Origin: Actinomycetaceae bacterium
GTDB lineage: Bacteria; Actinomycetota; Actinomycetes; Actinomycetales; Actinomycetaceae
NCBI GenBank assembly: GCA_030532515.1
Contig: JAUNKY010000006.1
Span: 1-58,814, forward strand
Reading direction: 5' to 3'
Length of the DNA: 58,814 nucleotides
Part shown: piece after piece, positions 8,721 to 18,978 of the stretch
Layout: every line of letters begins with the position of its first letter
How positions within the stretch are numbered: position 1 is the stretch's first letter
Notes under the pieces: model-generated
What the model was told of the DNA's origin: nothing
Seen by the model: the letters and a program-made list of their open reading frames with translations, nothing else
Databases searched by the model: none
Program-made: the position numbers and the translations under genes

Positions 8721-9590
8721 TTGGACCTGCAACGCATCTATCGCCCCGGACCAACCGAAAATCACGTTCCACTGCCGTCCTCGGGCAGAGCCGGACGAAA
8801 CCTGCCGGCAGCAATCACCGTCGGCGTCACGCTTTCGGCAATTTCCTTGGGCTCCCTGTTCCTCTCACATACGGCGTTCCTAGCCCTAATGTGTATTTTC
8901 GCAGTGGTAGCCCTGTGGGAACTTGCCGGAGCCTTTGCCCGCAAGGGACATGAAGTGATTCTTCCACCTGCCTGGGTTGGAAGCGTTGGCATGATCATCT
9001 GCGCCTGGACACTGGGTCTTGAAGCAGTACTAGCCGCCCTCTGCCTCACAATCATGGCAGCTTCTATCTGGCGCATCCTGGACGGAACCGGAGACAGCGC
9101 CATGATGGACATTATGGTGACCACTTTCTCCTTAGTTTATGTGGCTTTACTAGCCTCATTCGTAGTGTTCATCCTGGCGTCTCCCCACAGCATCGCCGCG
9201 GTAATCCTCTTTATCGCCCTGGCAGTTGCAAATGACCTGGGAGGCTGGGCAGCTGGTATCAGCTTCGGTAAACACCCCATGGCCCCTAAGATCTCTCCGA
9301 AGAAATCTTGGGAAGGTTTCGCTGGCTCAATGCTCACTTCCATCGCCGTGGGCATCGGCGGCATGACCTACCTGGGGGCTGCCTGGTGGTGGGGGATTAT
9401 TCTTGCGATCTTCACTACTATTGCGGCAACTACCGGGGATCTGGTGGAATCTTTGATCAAACGTGACGTAGGCTTGAAAGATATGTCGAACCTGCTACCG
9501 GGACACGGCGGAATCATGGACCGCATGGACTCGCTGTTAATGGTAGCTCCCGTTGTCTACCTTGTATTGCGAGTCGCCCTACCATGGTGA
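8721..9590 (+). CDS. cdsA: Phosphatidate cytidylyltransferase
   Basis: 289 residues with about eight transmembrane helices. The C-terminal CdsA signature is clear: [12 protein letters not shown], then [31 protein letters not shown]. It makes CDP-diacylglycerol from phosphatidic acid and CTP for phospholipid synthesis. The start is TTG at 8721, 39 nt after frr, with TTAAGGCG about 10 nt upstream. The first 30 residues are polar and poorly conserved, so a slightly later start is possible. Its last 7 nt overlap rlmN. Confidence 0.93.
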   Translation: MDLQRIYRPGPTENHVPLPSSGRAGRNLPAAITVGVTLSAISLGSLFLSHTAFLALMCIFAVVALWELAGAFARKGHEVILPPAWVGSVGMIICAWTLGLEAVLAALCLTIMAASIWRILDGTGDSAMMDIMVTTFSLVYVALLASFVVFILASPHSIAAVILFIALAVANDLGGWAAGISFGKHPMAPKISPKKSWEGFAGSMLTSIAVGIGGMTYLGAAWWWGIILAIFTTIAATTGDLVESLIKRDVGLKDMSNLLPGHGGIMDRMDSLLMVAPVVYLVLRVALPW

Positions 9591-10813
9591 AAGTTCCAGT
9601 TACCTTAGGCCGCCCCAGCTCACCTGAGCGCCGCGGCCGACAGGTAATGCCCACCGACCAAGCTCCAGAAGGCGCTACTAGTCCCGACGCGAAGCCAGTT
9701 CTACAGTTCACCGCAAAACGCCGCGGGAAAGCCCCTTCACACCTGGCTGACCTAAACCTCGCCGGACGCAAACAGGTCCTAAAAGAAGCTGGGCTTCCAG
9801 CCTTCCGGGCAGATCAACTTTCCCGACACTACTTCGCCAACTTCGAAGCCGACCCTGCAAATATGTCCGACCTGCCTAAAAGCATGGTCGACCAAGTACG
9901 CGAATCACTAATGCCCCCACTGGTTACCCCCGTGCGTACCCTGGAAGCAGACGGCGGCGAAACAATTAAACACCTCTGGGAACTATTCGACGGCTCCCGG
10001 GTAGAATCGGTGCTTATGCGCTACCCGCAGCGCACCACCCTCTGTATTTCCTCCCAAGCGGGCTGCGGCATGGCCTGCCCATTTTGCGCCACCGGACAGA
10101 TGGGCTTAACCCGCAACCTCTCGACTGCAGAAATCGTAGAACAAGTACGCCTGGCTGCAAAAGCCTGTGAAGAAGGCGCACTTAAAGGTGGTCCTACCCG
10201 CTTAACTAACATTGTTTTCATGGGTATGGGAGAACCCCTGGCTAACTACAAAGCCATCACTGAAACACTGGACCGCTTGATTTTAGACTCGCCCGAAGGC
10301 TTTGGTCTCTCTGCGCGAAATATCACAGTCTCTACCGTGGGACTGGTACCTGCCATCGATAAGCTTGCGAAATTAGGACATCCCGTCACCCTGGCGATTT
10401 CCCTACACGCACCAGACGATGAACTGCGCGATGAACTAATCCCCATCAACTCACGTTGGAAAGTTGGGGAGCTATTGGACGCAGCTCGGCGCTACTTCGT
10501 AGCTACCGGCCGCCGCGTCTCAATCGAATATGCGCTGATTAAAGACATGAATGATCACCCGTGGCGCGCGCAGCTTCTAGCAGATGAACTAAACCGCCGC
10601 GGACATGGTTGGGCACACGTCAACCCCATTCCGCTAAACCCTACTCCCGGATCGATTTGGACCGCTTCAACTAAAAAAGCTCAAAACGAATTTGTCGAAA
10701 TCTTGCGTAAGAACGGGATTTCCACCACGATTCGTGATACACGTGGATCAGACATTGATGGTGCCTGCGGACAGCTGGCCACCACAGTTGCAAAGGAAGA
10801 GGAAACAAAATGA
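9584..10813 (+). CDS. rlmN: 23S rRNA/tRNA adenine-C2 methyltransferase (radical SAM)
   Basis: 409 residues. The radical-SAM cluster motif CxxxCxxC is C161, C165 and C168 (CGMACPFC). [14 protein letters not shown] and [11 protein letters not shown] are RlmN hallmarks, and the C-terminal [14 protein letters not shown] carries the methyl-accepting cysteine. It methylates A2503 of 23S rRNA and A37 of some tRNAs. The start overlaps the end of cdsA by 7 nt, and the stop overlaps the next gene in ATGA. The first 40 residues look unconserved, so an internal start such as the ATG at 9647 cannot be excluded. Confidence 0.95.
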   Translation: MVKVPVTLGRPSSPERRGRQVMPTDQAPEGATSPDAKPVLQFTAKRRGKAPSHLADLNLAGRKQVLKEAGLPAFRADQLSRHYFANFEADPANMSDLPKSMVDQVRESLMPPLVTPVRTLEADGGETIKHLWELFDGSRVESVLMRYPQRTTLCISSQAGCGMACPFCATGQMGLTRNLSTAEIVEQVRLAAKACEEGALKGGPTRLTNIVFMGMGEPLANYKAITETLDRLILDSPEGFGLSARNITVSTVGLVPAIDKLAKLGHPVTLAISLHAPDDELRDELIPINSRWKVGELLDAARRYFVATGRRVSIEYALIKDMNDHPWRAQLLADELNRRGHGWAHVNPIPLNPTPGSIWTASTKKAQNEFVEILRKNGISTTIRDTRGSDIDGACGQLATTVAKEEETK

Positions 10814-11367
10814 AGGGCAAGTTCCCCCGCGTCCAGTTCTACAAAAAGGGCTACGAGACTGCAGCAGTAGACGAATTTTTCGACTTCGCAGAACAGGCGT
10901 ACACCGGCGGACTCCCAGCTTCTGAGTTCTCTGCAGAACAGGTGCGTCGCGCCATGTTCAAACTGGTGCGAGGCGGCTACGATCCATACACCGTGGATGC
11001 CGCCCTGGACCGCATGGAAGGCGGTTTCATCCAACGCGACCGCGCCAACCACATTGCGGTAAACGGCGAAGCCGCCTGGCTTGCCCAGGTCGCTGACCGT
11101 GCCACCACCCTCTACCCACGCCTATCGCGCCCCGAAGGCGAACGCTTCGCGCACCCAGAACCCGGCCAGCCCGGCTACTCTGCAGAAGCAGTAGACGAAT
11201 TCCTAGGGCGTCTGGCAGACTTCTTTGATCAAAATGCGCCACTTACCGTGGGCGAAATCCGTTCTCTAACCTTCCCTCCCGCAAAAGAACGCAAAGCCTA
11301 CGTAGAAGGTGCCGTAGACGCCTACCTGGCACGCGTAATTGAAATCTTGCTATCTGTAGAAGGCTAA
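10810..11367 (+). CDS. DivIVA-domain protein
   Basis: 185 residues containing two DivIVA-type units. The first has [22 protein letters not shown] and then [28 protein letters not shown]. The second repeats the pattern at about residues 118-180 ([41 protein letters not shown]). Proteins of this kind follow rlmN in many Actinobacteria. Their role is unproven, although the domain suggests a link to polar growth or the division site. It lacks the long coiled coil of Wag31, so it is not the main DivIVA. It is translationally coupled to rlmN through an ATGA overlap. Confidence 0.85.
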   Translation: MKGKFPRVQFYKKGYETAAVDEFFDFAEQAYTGGLPASEFSAEQVRRAMFKLVRGGYDPYTVDAALDRMEGGFIQRDRANHIAVNGEAAWLAQVADRATTLYPRLSRPEGERFAHPEPGQPGYSAEAVDEFLGRLADFFDQNAPLTVGEIRSLTFPPAKERKAYVEGAVDAYLARVIEILLSVEG

Positions 11368-11372
11368 ACTAA

Positions 11373-12587
11373 ATGACCAAGCGGAAGCTGGTACTACTGG
11401 GATCTACCGGTTCCATTGGCACCCAGTGCCTAGACATCGTTGACAAATACCCACACCGCATCGAAGTCTACGGCCTTGCCGCCGGCGGTGGGAATATTGA
11501 CCTCCTCTTAAAACAAGCGATCCGCTACCGCCCTCGGGAAATCGCCGTCTATCACGGAAATGCAGCGGAACTAACCGCTCTTTTCAAAGCCAACGGGGTA
11601 GACGCGCAGGTTAACGTTGGGCCAGAAGCCATGACCGCGATCGCCGGAGCGCTGGATGCGGACGGGATCGTCCTAAACGGGATCAACGGGGGAGTCGGCT
11701 TAGAACCCACTTTGGCAGCATTAAAATCCGGGGCAACCCTAGCATTAGCGAATAAGGAATCCCTGGTCGTGGGCGCTCCGCTGGTAAAAGCTGCCTGCGT
11801 CCGCCCCGGACAAATCATTCCGGTGGATTCGGAACATTCCGCGATCGCCCAATGCTTACTTTCCGGGCGCCACAAAAAGGGCCTCACCGTGCCAGAGGTA
11901 GACGGCACCAGTGAAGTCGCCCACCTGATTCTCACCGCTTCCGGCGGGCCATTCCGCGGCAAAACCCGCGCCGACTTGGCTAAAGTCAACGCGAAAGAAG
12001 CATTGCAACACCCTACCTGGAGCATGGGGCCGGTAGTTACCGTAAACTCATCCACCCTGATGAACAAAGGGCTGGAACTGATCGAAGCCCACGTCTTATT
12101 CGATATTGCGCCGCAAGACATTAAAGCAGTTGTCCACCCACAGTCCATTGTGCATTCGATGGTCACTTTTAAAGATGGGGCGACCATTGTGCAGGCTTCG
12201 CCTCCAAGCATGCACCTGCCCATCGCCCTGTCACTTTCCTGGCCGGAGCGTTGGGATGAGATTGAACCCGCCTGCACTTGGGATATGCCAACCAGTTGGG
12301 ATTTCGAACCGGTTGATAACATTACCTTCCCAGCATTGGATTTAGCCCGCTACTGCATCGAACAATCGCATACGCACCCGGCAGTTATGAATGCGGCAAA
12401 TGAGGTTGCGGTGGATGCTTTCTTGAAAGAAAAGTTGCCGTACCTGGCAATTTTGGATACCGTTACAGAAATCGTTAGCCAGCACGAGGGAATTAACCAA
12501 CCTACGCTGGAAGAAACTCTGCAAGTGCAGGAATGGGCCGTAGCTTTAGCAACGGAAGTGGTTAATAAAGCGGTAGTAACTGTTTAA
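11373..12587 (+). CDS. dxr: 1-deoxy-D-xylulose-5-phosphate reductoisomerase
   Basis: 404 residues. The NADPH site GSTGSIGTQCLDIV is at residues 9-22; LANKESLV, the metal/substrate segment PVDSEHSAI and SGGPFRG follow. It converts DXP to MEP, the committed step of the MEP isoprenoid pathway. It starts 5 nt after the DivIVA-like gene and shares the MEP pathway with ispG 1.5 kb downstream. A CGCCCTCGGGAA word at 11529-11540 is part of the coding sequence and encodes RPRE. Confidence 0.97.
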   Translation: MTKRKLVLLGSTGSIGTQCLDIVDKYPHRIEVYGLAAGGGNIDLLLKQAIRYRPREIAVYHGNAAELTALFKANGVDAQVNVGPEAMTAIAGALDADGIVLNGINGGVGLEPTLAALKSGATLALANKESLVVGAPLVKAACVRPGQIIPVDSEHSAIAQCLLSGRHKKGLTVPEVDGTSEVAHLILTASGGPFRGKTRADLAKVNAKEALQHPTWSMGPVVTVNSSTLMNKGLELIEAHVLFDIAPQDIKAVVHPQSIVHSMVTFKDGATIVQASPPSMHLPIALSLSWPERWDEIEPACTWDMPTSWDFEPVDNITFPALDLARYCIEQSHTHPAVMNAANEVAVDAFLKEKLPYLAILDTVTEIVSQHEGINQPTLEETLQVQEWAVALATEVVNKAVVTV

Positions 12588-12633
12588 GATCCCGCCAAGC
12601 CACTGTAAACCCGGATAGAGGAAGGACTTTTTC

Positions 12634-13908
12634 GTGTACCTACTGGGAATTTTGGTGATGGTACTGGGAATTATTATTTCAGTTGCCATTCACGAACTGG
12701 GGCACCTGTTGCCTGCGAAAAAGTTCGGTGTTTACGTACCTGAATATATGGTTGGTTTCGGCCCGAAGCTTTGGTCTTTCAAAAAAGGCGACACCGAATA
12801 CGGTGTGAAAGCGATTTTGCTGGGCGGCTACGTACGTTTGGTGGGGATGTTCCCGCCGGCTAAACCCGGTACTAAGCTTGTTAACCGCCGTGGCCAGCAA
12901 ACTTTAGCTGAAGAAGCCCGCCAGCAGTCGCAGTCAGAAATCCCGCCGGGGAAAGAACACCAGGCTTTTTATCGTTTAAAGACCTGGCAGAAGCTGATTG
13001 TTATGTTCGGCGGCCCGTTTACTAACTTGGTTTTGGCGGTTGCGGGGTTGGCTGTGGTGATTATGGGCGTGGGACTGCCGCAACCGGTGCCAACTGTAGA
13101 GCGTTCGCTGAGCTGTTTGGGAACGTTGGAAACTACTTGTTCTGCGGAAAATCCTGTTTCTCCGGCGGTAGCTGCGGGACTGGAACCGGGCGATAAGGTG
13201 ATTTCTTTAGCGGGGCAGCCCGTAGAGCGCTTTGGGGATTTGGGGCAGATTCTGAAGACTTTACCCGTTGATTCCGCGGGTACTTTGGCTCCGGTAGAAG
13301 TGCGGTTTTTGCGCGCTGGGGTAGAGCAGCAGGCGCAGATTACGCCGGTGATGTATCAGGGGGCTCCGAAGCTGGGTATCATTGGCCGGATTGAGCGAGT
13401 GCAGGGTTCGTTTACGGATGTGTTGACGCAAACTTACGAAGCGTCAAAGCAGACGGTGTCGATCTTGTTTGTGCTGCCGCAGAAGGTTTGGCAAACCGCG
13501 GAAAGTATGGTGACGGGGAAGCCACGGCAGCCGGATTCGGTTTTGTCGATTGTGGGCGTAACTCGTTTGGCTGGAGAGGCAACTTCTTTGCCGGCGGAGG
13601 CGCCGGGGGGTCGTGAAGTTACTTTTATCGATCGTTTTGCGGTGCTTTTGAGCCTGTGGTCTTCCCTAAACTTGGCATTATTTATTTTCAATATGATTCC
13701 TTTGCCGCCTTTGGATGGTGGGCATATCGCGGGCGCTCTTTACGAGGGCGGCAGACGCATGCTTTATCGTTTACTGGGCCGCCCTGACCCAGGACCTGCG
13801 GATACGGCTCGTTTAGTGCCTTTAGCGCAGGTAATGGTAATGCTTTTAGTGGGAATGTCGGTGGTTTTGATTGTGGCTGACATTGTCAATCCGATTCGAT
13901 TAGGCTGA
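12634..13908 (+). CDS. Site-2 protease (RseP/Rip1-type M50 metalloprotease)
   Basis: 424 residues. The zinc motif HELGH is H20-H24 in the first transmembrane helix, and the third ligand lies in PLPPLDGGHI in the third helix. A PDZ domain spans about residues 180-260 (AAGLEPGDKVISLAGQPVERFGD). Such proteases cut membrane-embedded anti-sigma factors or peptide remnants. The start is GTG at 12634 with GAGGAAGGA 5-13 nt upstream. The dxr - M50 - ispG order is the standard actinobacterial one. Its substrate here is unknown. Confidence 0.93.
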   Translation: MYLLGILVMVLGIIISVAIHELGHLLPAKKFGVYVPEYMVGFGPKLWSFKKGDTEYGVKAILLGGYVRLVGMFPPAKPGTKLVNRRGQQTLAEEARQQSQSEIPPGKEHQAFYRLKTWQKLIVMFGGPFTNLVLAVAGLAVVIMGVGLPQPVPTVERSLSCLGTLETTCSAENPVSPAVAAGLEPGDKVISLAGQPVERFGDLGQILKTLPVDSAGTLAPVEVRFLRAGVEQQAQITPVMYQGAPKLGIIGRIERVQGSFTDVLTQTYEASKQTVSILFVLPQKVWQTAESMVTGKPRQPDSVLSIVGVTRLAGEATSLPAEAPGGREVTFIDRFAVLLSLWSSLNLALFIFNMIPLPPLDGGHIAGALYEGGRRMLYRLLGRPDPGPADTARLVPLAQVMVMLLVGMSVVLIVADIVNPIRLG

Positions 13909-14044
13909 CGGTTTCTTTAATAACTTTAGTTTTGGTAGCTTCGGGTTGTGTGGGAGGTCTGCTTGGATGAGTAGCTCTACATCTGACGCGTCACAGAAGC
14001 TGGGAAATCTGCCTTAGAGTTAGGCGTTTTTGCTCATGCTTTGC

Positions 14045-14050
14045 GATAAT
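14045..14050 (+). promoter_or_regulatory. Extended -10 box for ispG (leaderless start)
   Basis: TGCGATAAT (14042-14050) ends 7 nt before the GTG at 14058, so transcription would begin at or next to the start codon. No Shine-Dalgarno is present. TTAGGC 19 nt upstream could be a weak -35. Confidence 0.55.
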
Positions 14051-14057
14051 GGAAAGC

Positions 14058-15218
14058 GTGAGTGAAATTTCTTTAGGTATGCCTCGGCTGAAGTCAGCCG
14101 AAGAATTTACGGGCTTTCCACGCCGCCAGACCCGCTTGATTCATGTGGGAAATGTGCCGGTGGGCGGGGGCTCTCCAGTTTCAGTTCAGTCGATGACTAC
14201 CACTAAGACCACTGATATTGGGGCGACTTTGCAGCAGATTGCAGAGTTAACGGCAGCGGGCTGTGACATTGTCCGGGTGGCCTGTCCATCAGCTGATGAT
14301 GCGGAAGCTTTGCCGATTATTGCCCGTAAATCTACGATTCCGGTGATTGCCGATATCCACTTCCAGCCGAAGTATGTGTTTGCCGCTATTGAAGGTGGCT
14401 GTGCAGCGGTGCGCGTGAACCCGGGGAATATTCGTAAGTTCGACGACCAGGTGAAGGCGATTACCGCAGCTGCAAGAGATCACGGTACTTCTTTGCGTAT
14501 TGGCGTTAACGCGGGCTCTTTGGATCCGCGTTTGCTGCGCAAGTATGGGAAGGCAACTCCGGAGGCTTTAGCTGAATCGGCGATGTGGGAAGCTTCTTTG
14601 TTTGAAGAACACGATTTCCACGATTTTAAGATTTCTGTGAAGCACCATGATCCGGTGACGATGATTCGCGCCTACGAAATTTTGGCTGATTCTGGCGATT
14701 GGCCGCTTCACTTGGGCGTTACCGAAGCTGGCCCGCAGTTCCAGGGGACGATTAAGTCGGCTACTGCTTTTGGGGCTTTGCTACGTCAGGGGATTGGCGA
14801 TACGATTCGGGTTTCTTTGTCGGCTCCGCCGGTTGAGGAAGTTAAGGTCGGTATTGAGATCTTGCAATCGCTGGGGCTACGTGAACGTACTTTGGAAATC
14901 GTTTCCTGCCCGTCTTGTGGTCGCGCTCAGGTAGATGTTTACTCTTTGGCAGAACAGGTTTCTGAGGGGTTGAAGGATCTGAAGGTGCCGTTGCGCGTAG
15001 CTGTGATGGGTTGCGTTGTGAATGGTCCTGGGGAAGCTCGCGAAGCTGACCTGGGGGTTGCTTCTGGTAATGGTAAGGGGCAGATCTTCATTAAGGGCGA
15101 GATTGTTGCTACGGTTCCGGAAGATCAGATTGTGGAAACTTTGATTTTGCACGCTAATCGTTTGGCAGAAGAAATGGGCTTGGAAGCAGGCTCTGGAGAA
15201 ATTGATATTGTCGGCTGA
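14058..15218 (+). CDS. ispG: 4-hydroxy-3-methylbut-2-en-1-yl diphosphate synthase
   Basis: 386 residues from the GTG at 14058; an in-frame ATG at 14049 would add three residues but overlaps the -10 box. The TIM-barrel half has [18 protein letters not shown] and VRVNPGNI. The C-terminal half carries the [4Fe-4S] cysteines in SCPSCGR and [11 protein letters not shown]. It performs the penultimate MEP-pathway step, reducing MEcPP to HMBPP. It is followed 33 nt later by proS. Length and motifs match the bacterial enzyme. Confidence 0.96.
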   Translation: MSEISLGMPRLKSAEEFTGFPRRQTRLIHVGNVPVGGGSPVSVQSMTTTKTTDIGATLQQIAELTAAGCDIVRVACPSADDAEALPIIARKSTIPVIADIHFQPKYVFAAIEGGCAAVRVNPGNIRKFDDQVKAITAAARDHGTSLRIGVNAGSLDPRLLRKYGKATPEALAESAMWEASLFEEHDFHDFKISVKHHDPVTMIRAYEILADSGDWPLHLGVTEAGPQFQGTIKSATAFGALLRQGIGDTIRVSLSAPPVEEVKVGIEILQSLGLRERTLEIVSCPSCGRAQVDVYSLAEQVSEGLKDLKVPLRVAVMGCVVNGPGEAREADLGVASGNGKGQIFIKGEIVATVPEDQIVETLILHANRLAEEMGLEAGSGEIDIVG

Positions 15219-15251
15219 GTTAGCCGATTTTTGAAGGTAAGAGGTCAAGAT

Positions 15252-17063
15252 ATGTTGAAGCATATGTCCAGCTACTTCGTGCGTACTTTGCGCGAAGATC
15301 CAGCTGATGCGGAAGTTACCAGCCACAAGTTGCTGGTTCGCGCCGGTTACATTCGTCGTACTGCTCCAGGTATTTACACTTGGTTGCCTTTGGGCTTGCA
15401 GGTATTGAAGCGAATTGAAAAGGTTGTCCGTGAAGAAATGGATGCCTTCGGTGCTCAAGAAGTTCACTTCCCGGCATTGCTTCCGGCTGAACCTTACCAG
15501 CGCACTAACCGTTGGGAAGAATACGGGCCTACCCTCTTTAAGCTGAAGGATCGTAAGGCGGGCGACTACCTGCTGGCTCCTACCCATGAAGAAATGTTCA
15601 CCCTGTTGGTTAAGGACATGTACTCTTCGTACAAGGATCTGCCTCTGAGCATTTATCAGATCCAGACTAAGTACCGCGATGAGGCACGTCCTCGTGCAGG
15701 TCTGATTCGTGGCCGCGAATTCGTGATGAAGGATTCGTACTCTTTCGATATTGATGCGGCCGGTTTGGACGCGTCTTACGAGGCTCATCGTCAGGCGTAC
15801 CAGCGTATTTTTGAACGTCTGGGGCTAGAATATGTGATTTGTTCAGCTATGTCGGGTGCTATGGGTGGTTCTCGCTCGGAAGAGTTCTTGCACCCTTGTG
15901 AGATTGGTGAAGATACTTTCGTACGTTCTGCGGGCGGTTACGCCGCTAATGCGGAAGCGGTAACTACGGTGGTTCCTGATCCAGTGGATGCTTCTAACGT
16001 GCCCGCATTCTCTGTGCAAGAAACGCCTGGGGCTAAGACGATTGCCGATTTGGTGGACTACTCTAATCAGCATTATCCAAAGGCTGAGGGAGAGTGGACG
16101 GCTGCGAATATGCTAAAGAGCGTAGTTGTGGCACTCACTTACCCTGATGGTAAGCGTGAGGTTGTGGTCCTGGCGATTCCTGGTGACCGCGAAGTTGATA
16201 TGAAGCGTGTGGAAGCCGCATTTGCCCCAGCAGAAGTTGATATGGCAGCTGCTGAGGACTTTGCAAATCACCCTGAACTGGTGCCAGGTTACTTGGGGCC
16301 ACAGGTTTGTGGGCCAAATAATCCGGCGCGCGTTGTTTCCGAGGACGGTGAGATCAGCGGTTCTGTTCGCCTGCTGGTGGACCCTCGCGTGGTAGATGGT
16401 ACCGCCTGGATTGCTGGTGGTAACGAGGTTGATAAGCACGTTTACAACCTGGTGATGGGCCGTGACTTCGTTGCCGATGGCACGATTGAGGCTGCGGAAA
16501 TTCGTCAGGGTGATCCTGCGCCTGACGGCTCTGGTCCTTTGGAACTGGCTCGTGGTATCGAAATTGGCCACATCTTCCAGTTGGGTAAGAAGTATGCTGA
16601 AGCACTGGATTTGAAGGTTTTGGATCAAAACGGCAAGACCCAGGTGGTTACCATGGGTTCTTACGGTATTGGTGTTTCCCGCGTAATGGCTGCTTTGGCT
16701 GAATACTATAACGATCAGAACGGCTTGGCTTGGCCAATGGTAGTTGCTCCTTTCCAACTGCAGGTATTGGCTACCGGTAAGGGCGAAGAACTGTTTGCGA
16801 AGGCAGAAGAACTGGCTAAGACAGTTTCTGACGCTGGATTTGATGTGCTTTACGACGATCGTCCTAAGGTCTCTGCTGGCGTGAAGTTTGCTGACGCGGA
16901 GCTGCTGGGTATGCCTTATGTGCTGGTAGTTGGCCGTGGTTTGGCAGATGGTGTTGTTGAATTGCGTGATCGTCGTGCGGGCACTTCGGTAGAATTGCCG
17001 GTAGCTGAGGCTGCAACGAAGATTATTGCTACTTTGGAAGAGAACCGGGAGTCTAACCGATGA
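15252..17063 (+). CDS. proS: Prolyl-tRNA synthetase (bacterial type with editing domain)
   Basis: 603 residues. The class II core (motif 2 around the [16 protein letters not shown] segment) is split by a YbaK-like editing insertion (about residues 225-400), followed by the C-terminal catalytic strand [13 protein letters not shown] and the anticodon-binding domain. The ATG at 15252 is chosen over the TTG at 15231 because GAGGTC lies 6 nt before it. The stop overlaps def in ATGA. It attaches proline to tRNA-Pro. Confidence 0.97.
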   Translation: MLKHMSSYFVRTLREDPADAEVTSHKLLVRAGYIRRTAPGIYTWLPLGLQVLKRIEKVVREEMDAFGAQEVHFPALLPAEPYQRTNRWEEYGPTLFKLKDRKAGDYLLAPTHEEMFTLLVKDMYSSYKDLPLSIYQIQTKYRDEARPRAGLIRGREFVMKDSYSFDIDAAGLDASYEAHRQAYQRIFERLGLEYVICSAMSGAMGGSRSEEFLHPCEIGEDTFVRSAGGYAANAEAVTTVVPDPVDASNVPAFSVQETPGAKTIADLVDYSNQHYPKAEGEWTAANMLKSVVVALTYPDGKREVVVLAIPGDREVDMKRVEAAFAPAEVDMAAAEDFANHPELVPGYLGPQVCGPNNPARVVSEDGEISGSVRLLVDPRVVDGTAWIAGGNEVDKHVYNLVMGRDFVADGTIEAAEIRQGDPAPDGSGPLELARGIEIGHIFQLGKKYAEALDLKVLDQNGKTQVVTMGSYGIGVSRVMAALAEYYNDQNGLAWPMVVAPFQLQVLATGKGEELFAKAEELAKTVSDAGFDVLYDDRPKVSAGVKFADAELLGMPYVLVVGRGLADGVVELRDRRAGTSVELPVAEAATKIIATLEENRESNR

Positions 17064-17554
17064 CTTATCGTGAGATCCGCGTGATTGGTGATCCAGTGCT
17101 CCGTACTCCTTGTGAGTGGATTACTGAGATTGATGACAAGGTGAAGAACCTGGTCGAGGACCTGTTGGAAAACGTCGATATGGATGGGCGCGCCGGTTTG
17201 GCAGCTAACCAGATTGGCGTGGGGTTGCGAGCTTTCTCTTGGAATATCGATGGCGACATCGGTTACGTTCTGAATCCGAAGCTGGTTGAGGCTTCGATGG
17301 AAGAAGAATACCAAGATGGTGACGAGGGCTGTTTGTCCGTTCCTGGCCTGTGGTTCCCAACTAAGCGTGCTTGGTATGCGCGAGTTGAGGGGATTAACAT
17401 AGATGGCAAGCCTATCGTCGTTGAAGGTGAAGAGCTGATGGCACGTTGTTTGCAGCATGAGTGTGATCACCTGGAAGGTATGCTTTACTTGGATCGTTTG
17501 GATCGCGCTATACGTCGTAAGGCGATGAAGGAAGTTCGCGAAAAGATCGGCTGA
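17060..17554 (+). CDS. def: Peptide deformylase
   Basis: 164 residues. Motif 1 [10 protein letters not shown] (46-55), motif 2 EGCLSVPG with metal ligand C91, and motif 3 HECDH with H133, E134 and H137 are all intact. It removes the formyl group from nascent proteins. The ATGA overlap with proS implies translational coupling. A strong terminator follows at 17569. Confidence 0.96.
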   Translation: MTYREIRVIGDPVLRTPCEWITEIDDKVKNLVEDLLENVDMDGRAGLAANQIGVGLRAFSWNIDGDIGYVLNPKLVEASMEEEYQDGDEGCLSVPGLWFPTKRAWYARVEGINIDGKPIVVEGEELMARCLQHECDHLEGMLYLDRLDRAIRRKAMKEVREKIG

Positions 17555-17568
17555 GTTTTTAGCTATTG

Positions 17569-17605
17569 AAAAAGGTATGCGGGATTTGTTTCGCATACCT
17601 TTTTT
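17569..17605 (+). terminator. Terminator after def
   Basis: The stem AAAAAGGTATGCG / CGCATACCTTTTT is perfect over 13 bp with a 10-nt loop and runs into a T tract, 14 nt past the def stop. From here to 17894 (about 290 nt) there is no gene, only G/T-rich sequence and two family C palindromes. Confidence 0.9.
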
Positions 17606-17724
17606 GTTTGCAGTTTGATGGGGAATAGCTGGCGGCTTGGTTGGGGTGCTGGTTTGGTCAGAACTGACAGCTTGGTTGGGGATGCCGGTTTGGTGGTTTG
17701 GTTGGGCAGGTTAGGTTGGTTACG

Positions 17725-17823
17725 TGTTTGCGCATGGCTAGCCGGCTACGCATGCGCAAACAGGATCGTTTTCGGGTTTTTCGCACCGTTTGCGCATGGC
17801 AAGACCGCTACAGATGCGCAAAT
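17725..17823. repeat. Family C palindrome pair, 62-nt pitch
   Basis: The first copy (17725-17762) is a 38-bp almost perfect palindrome with arms TGTTTGCGCATG / CATGCGCAAACA and an inner TAGCC/GGCTA; only the two GC/CG steps break symmetry. The second core starts at 17788, 62 nt after the first core (17726), and is more degenerate. The 26-nt spacer is G/T-rich. The pair lies between the convergent def and acyl-carrier-like genes. The same pitch recurs at 33693-33790. Confidence 0.85.
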
Positions 17824-17894
17824 AGCACAGTTTTATTTTCCCGAGGGCGGAAGACGAAGCTATCTTACAGATTCTGCTGGTCTTGACTAAGCAT

Positions 17895-18236
17895 CTATGC
17901 CAAGGCGGCTGCAGTTAATTCCACTAAATCAGCTAGAGTACGTGCCTGCTGCACTTCAGTATCTTTCAGCTTAATCTTCAGGTCTTCTTCAATCCGCGAA
18001 ACTACCGCGTATAGAGCGATCGGATGCAGGTCAAAATCAGCAGCTAACTCTAACTGAGGTTGATAATTTTCGGCGGGAAGGTCCGAGACATCCAACATTG
18101 CACTGACGACAGTTTCCCAGATTTTATCTGTGGCATCCGTGGTCTCTGCCAAGGTACCTTGCGAATCCTCCTCAGTAGTTTCCTCATCTGGGAGCAGAAA
18201 GTCACTGCCCAAAAGATCTGCAAAAGAGTTCGACAT
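17895..18236 (-). CDS. Acyl-carrier-protein-like protein lacking the phosphopantetheine serine
   Basis: 113 residues. The first 40 are acidic and disordered-looking. The rest matches an acyl carrier protein: helix I (IWETVVSAMLDV), helix II (PIALYAVVSRIEEDLKIKL) and helix III (TLADLVELTAAAL). Where the family has DSL, this protein has DLHPIAL: when aligned through the IEED helix, the modified serine falls on proline. It should therefore not carry 4'-phosphopantetheine. AAAGGAAC precedes the ATG, and it lies 20 nt behind the DUF3145 gene, so the two form an operon. In Streptomyces DUF3145 follows fabF of the fabD-fabH-acpP-fabF cluster, so this may be a remnant or repurposed ACP. Confidence 0.7.
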   Translation of the reverse strand: MSNSFADLLGSDFLLPDEETTEEDSQGTLAETTDATDKIWETVVSAMLDVSDLPAENYQPQLELAADFDLHPIALYAVVSRIEEDLKIKLKDTEVQQARTLADLVELTAAALA

Positions 18237-18256
18237 TTATTTAGTTCCTTTGAAAA

Positions 18257-18757
18257 TCAGCTCACTTGGTGAAGCCAGCGTACGGCAACGCCGTCTCCGG
18301 CTTTGCGGAAAGTTTCTAACTCATCATCCCACGGTTGGCCCATGGCAAGTTCTAAAGCTGCCTTGAGGTCGGGTAGTGAAGTAGCTGATGATAAAGCGGC
18401 GCGGATTTGATCTTCTAAGACAACTTGGTTGCCGCAGACATCCATAGGGGCGTGGAAAATTCCCAGTGAGGGAGTGTGACACCAGCGCGCCCCATTAGAA
18501 CCGCGCACAGGTTCTTCAGTGATTTCATAGCGTAGATGCTCCCAACCGCGCAGAGCAGAAGCTAGTTTCGCACCGGTTCCGACTGGACCGACCCAGGCGT
18601 ATTCAGTTCGAAAAGTGCCAGGTTGGGCAGGTTGTTCAACCCATTCCAAGCGGACTTCGCAATCTAATACTTTTGAAAGACTCCACTCCAAATGAGGGCA
18701 CAATGCGGGGGGAGTTGAGTGCACAAAAACTACACCGCGCGTGTAAGTACCGGTCAT
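18257..18757 (-). CDS. DUF3145 family protein
   Basis: 166 residues of the actinobacteria-specific DUF3145 family: opening TRGVVFVHSTPPALCPHLEWSL and conserved LRYEITEEP and WDDELETFRKA segments. The ATG at 18757 is chosen because GGGAG lies 5 nt upstream; the ATG at 18769 lacks a site. The biochemical function is unknown. The family usually sits beside type II fatty-acid synthase genes, but here only the ACP-like gene remains next to it. Confidence 0.85.
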   Translation of the reverse strand: MTGTYTRGVVFVHSTPPALCPHLEWSLSKVLDCEVRLEWVEQPAQPGTFRTEYAWVGPVGTGAKLASALRGWEHLRYEITEEPVRGSNGARWCHTPSLGIFHAPMDVCGNQVVLEDQIRAALSSATSLPDLKAALELAMGQPWDDELETFRKAGDGVAVRWLHQVS

Positions 18758-18914
18758 GATAGCTCCCATCTGTTGAGGACCGTCTTCCCCTACGACCTCA
18801 TTTATAGAGCCAACCAGGCGGGCGATGTAGTTCCATTATGCCTAAGAAATCCAGATAAAACCAGTGGAAACTGGCAATAAAAGCGCAGAAGTCGGCATTA
18901 AACCTGCTTCCAAA

Positions 18915-18946
18915 AAGTACCCGGGAGCCTTTAAAAGACTCCCGGG
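18915..18946 (-). terminator. Terminator of the SRPBCC/membrane-protein operon
   Basis: CCCGGGAG and CTCCCGGG form a perfect 8-bp stem around an 11-nt loop. On the minus strand the stem is followed by TTTTT. It lies 33 nt beyond the end of the membrane-protein gene at 18979. Confidence 0.85.
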
Positions 18947-18978
18947 CATCACCTATTTCGTTTTAGAGGGATCGCTCT

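Noticed and set aside
8762..8790. GTCCTCGGGCAGAG as another copy of the CGCCCTCGGG word
   Set aside because: It differs at the core position and lies in ordinary cdsA coding sequence, so it was not counted.
14877..17596. Open frames opposite ispG, proS and def
   Set aside because: Shadow frames of conserved genes, with no start signals or domain content.
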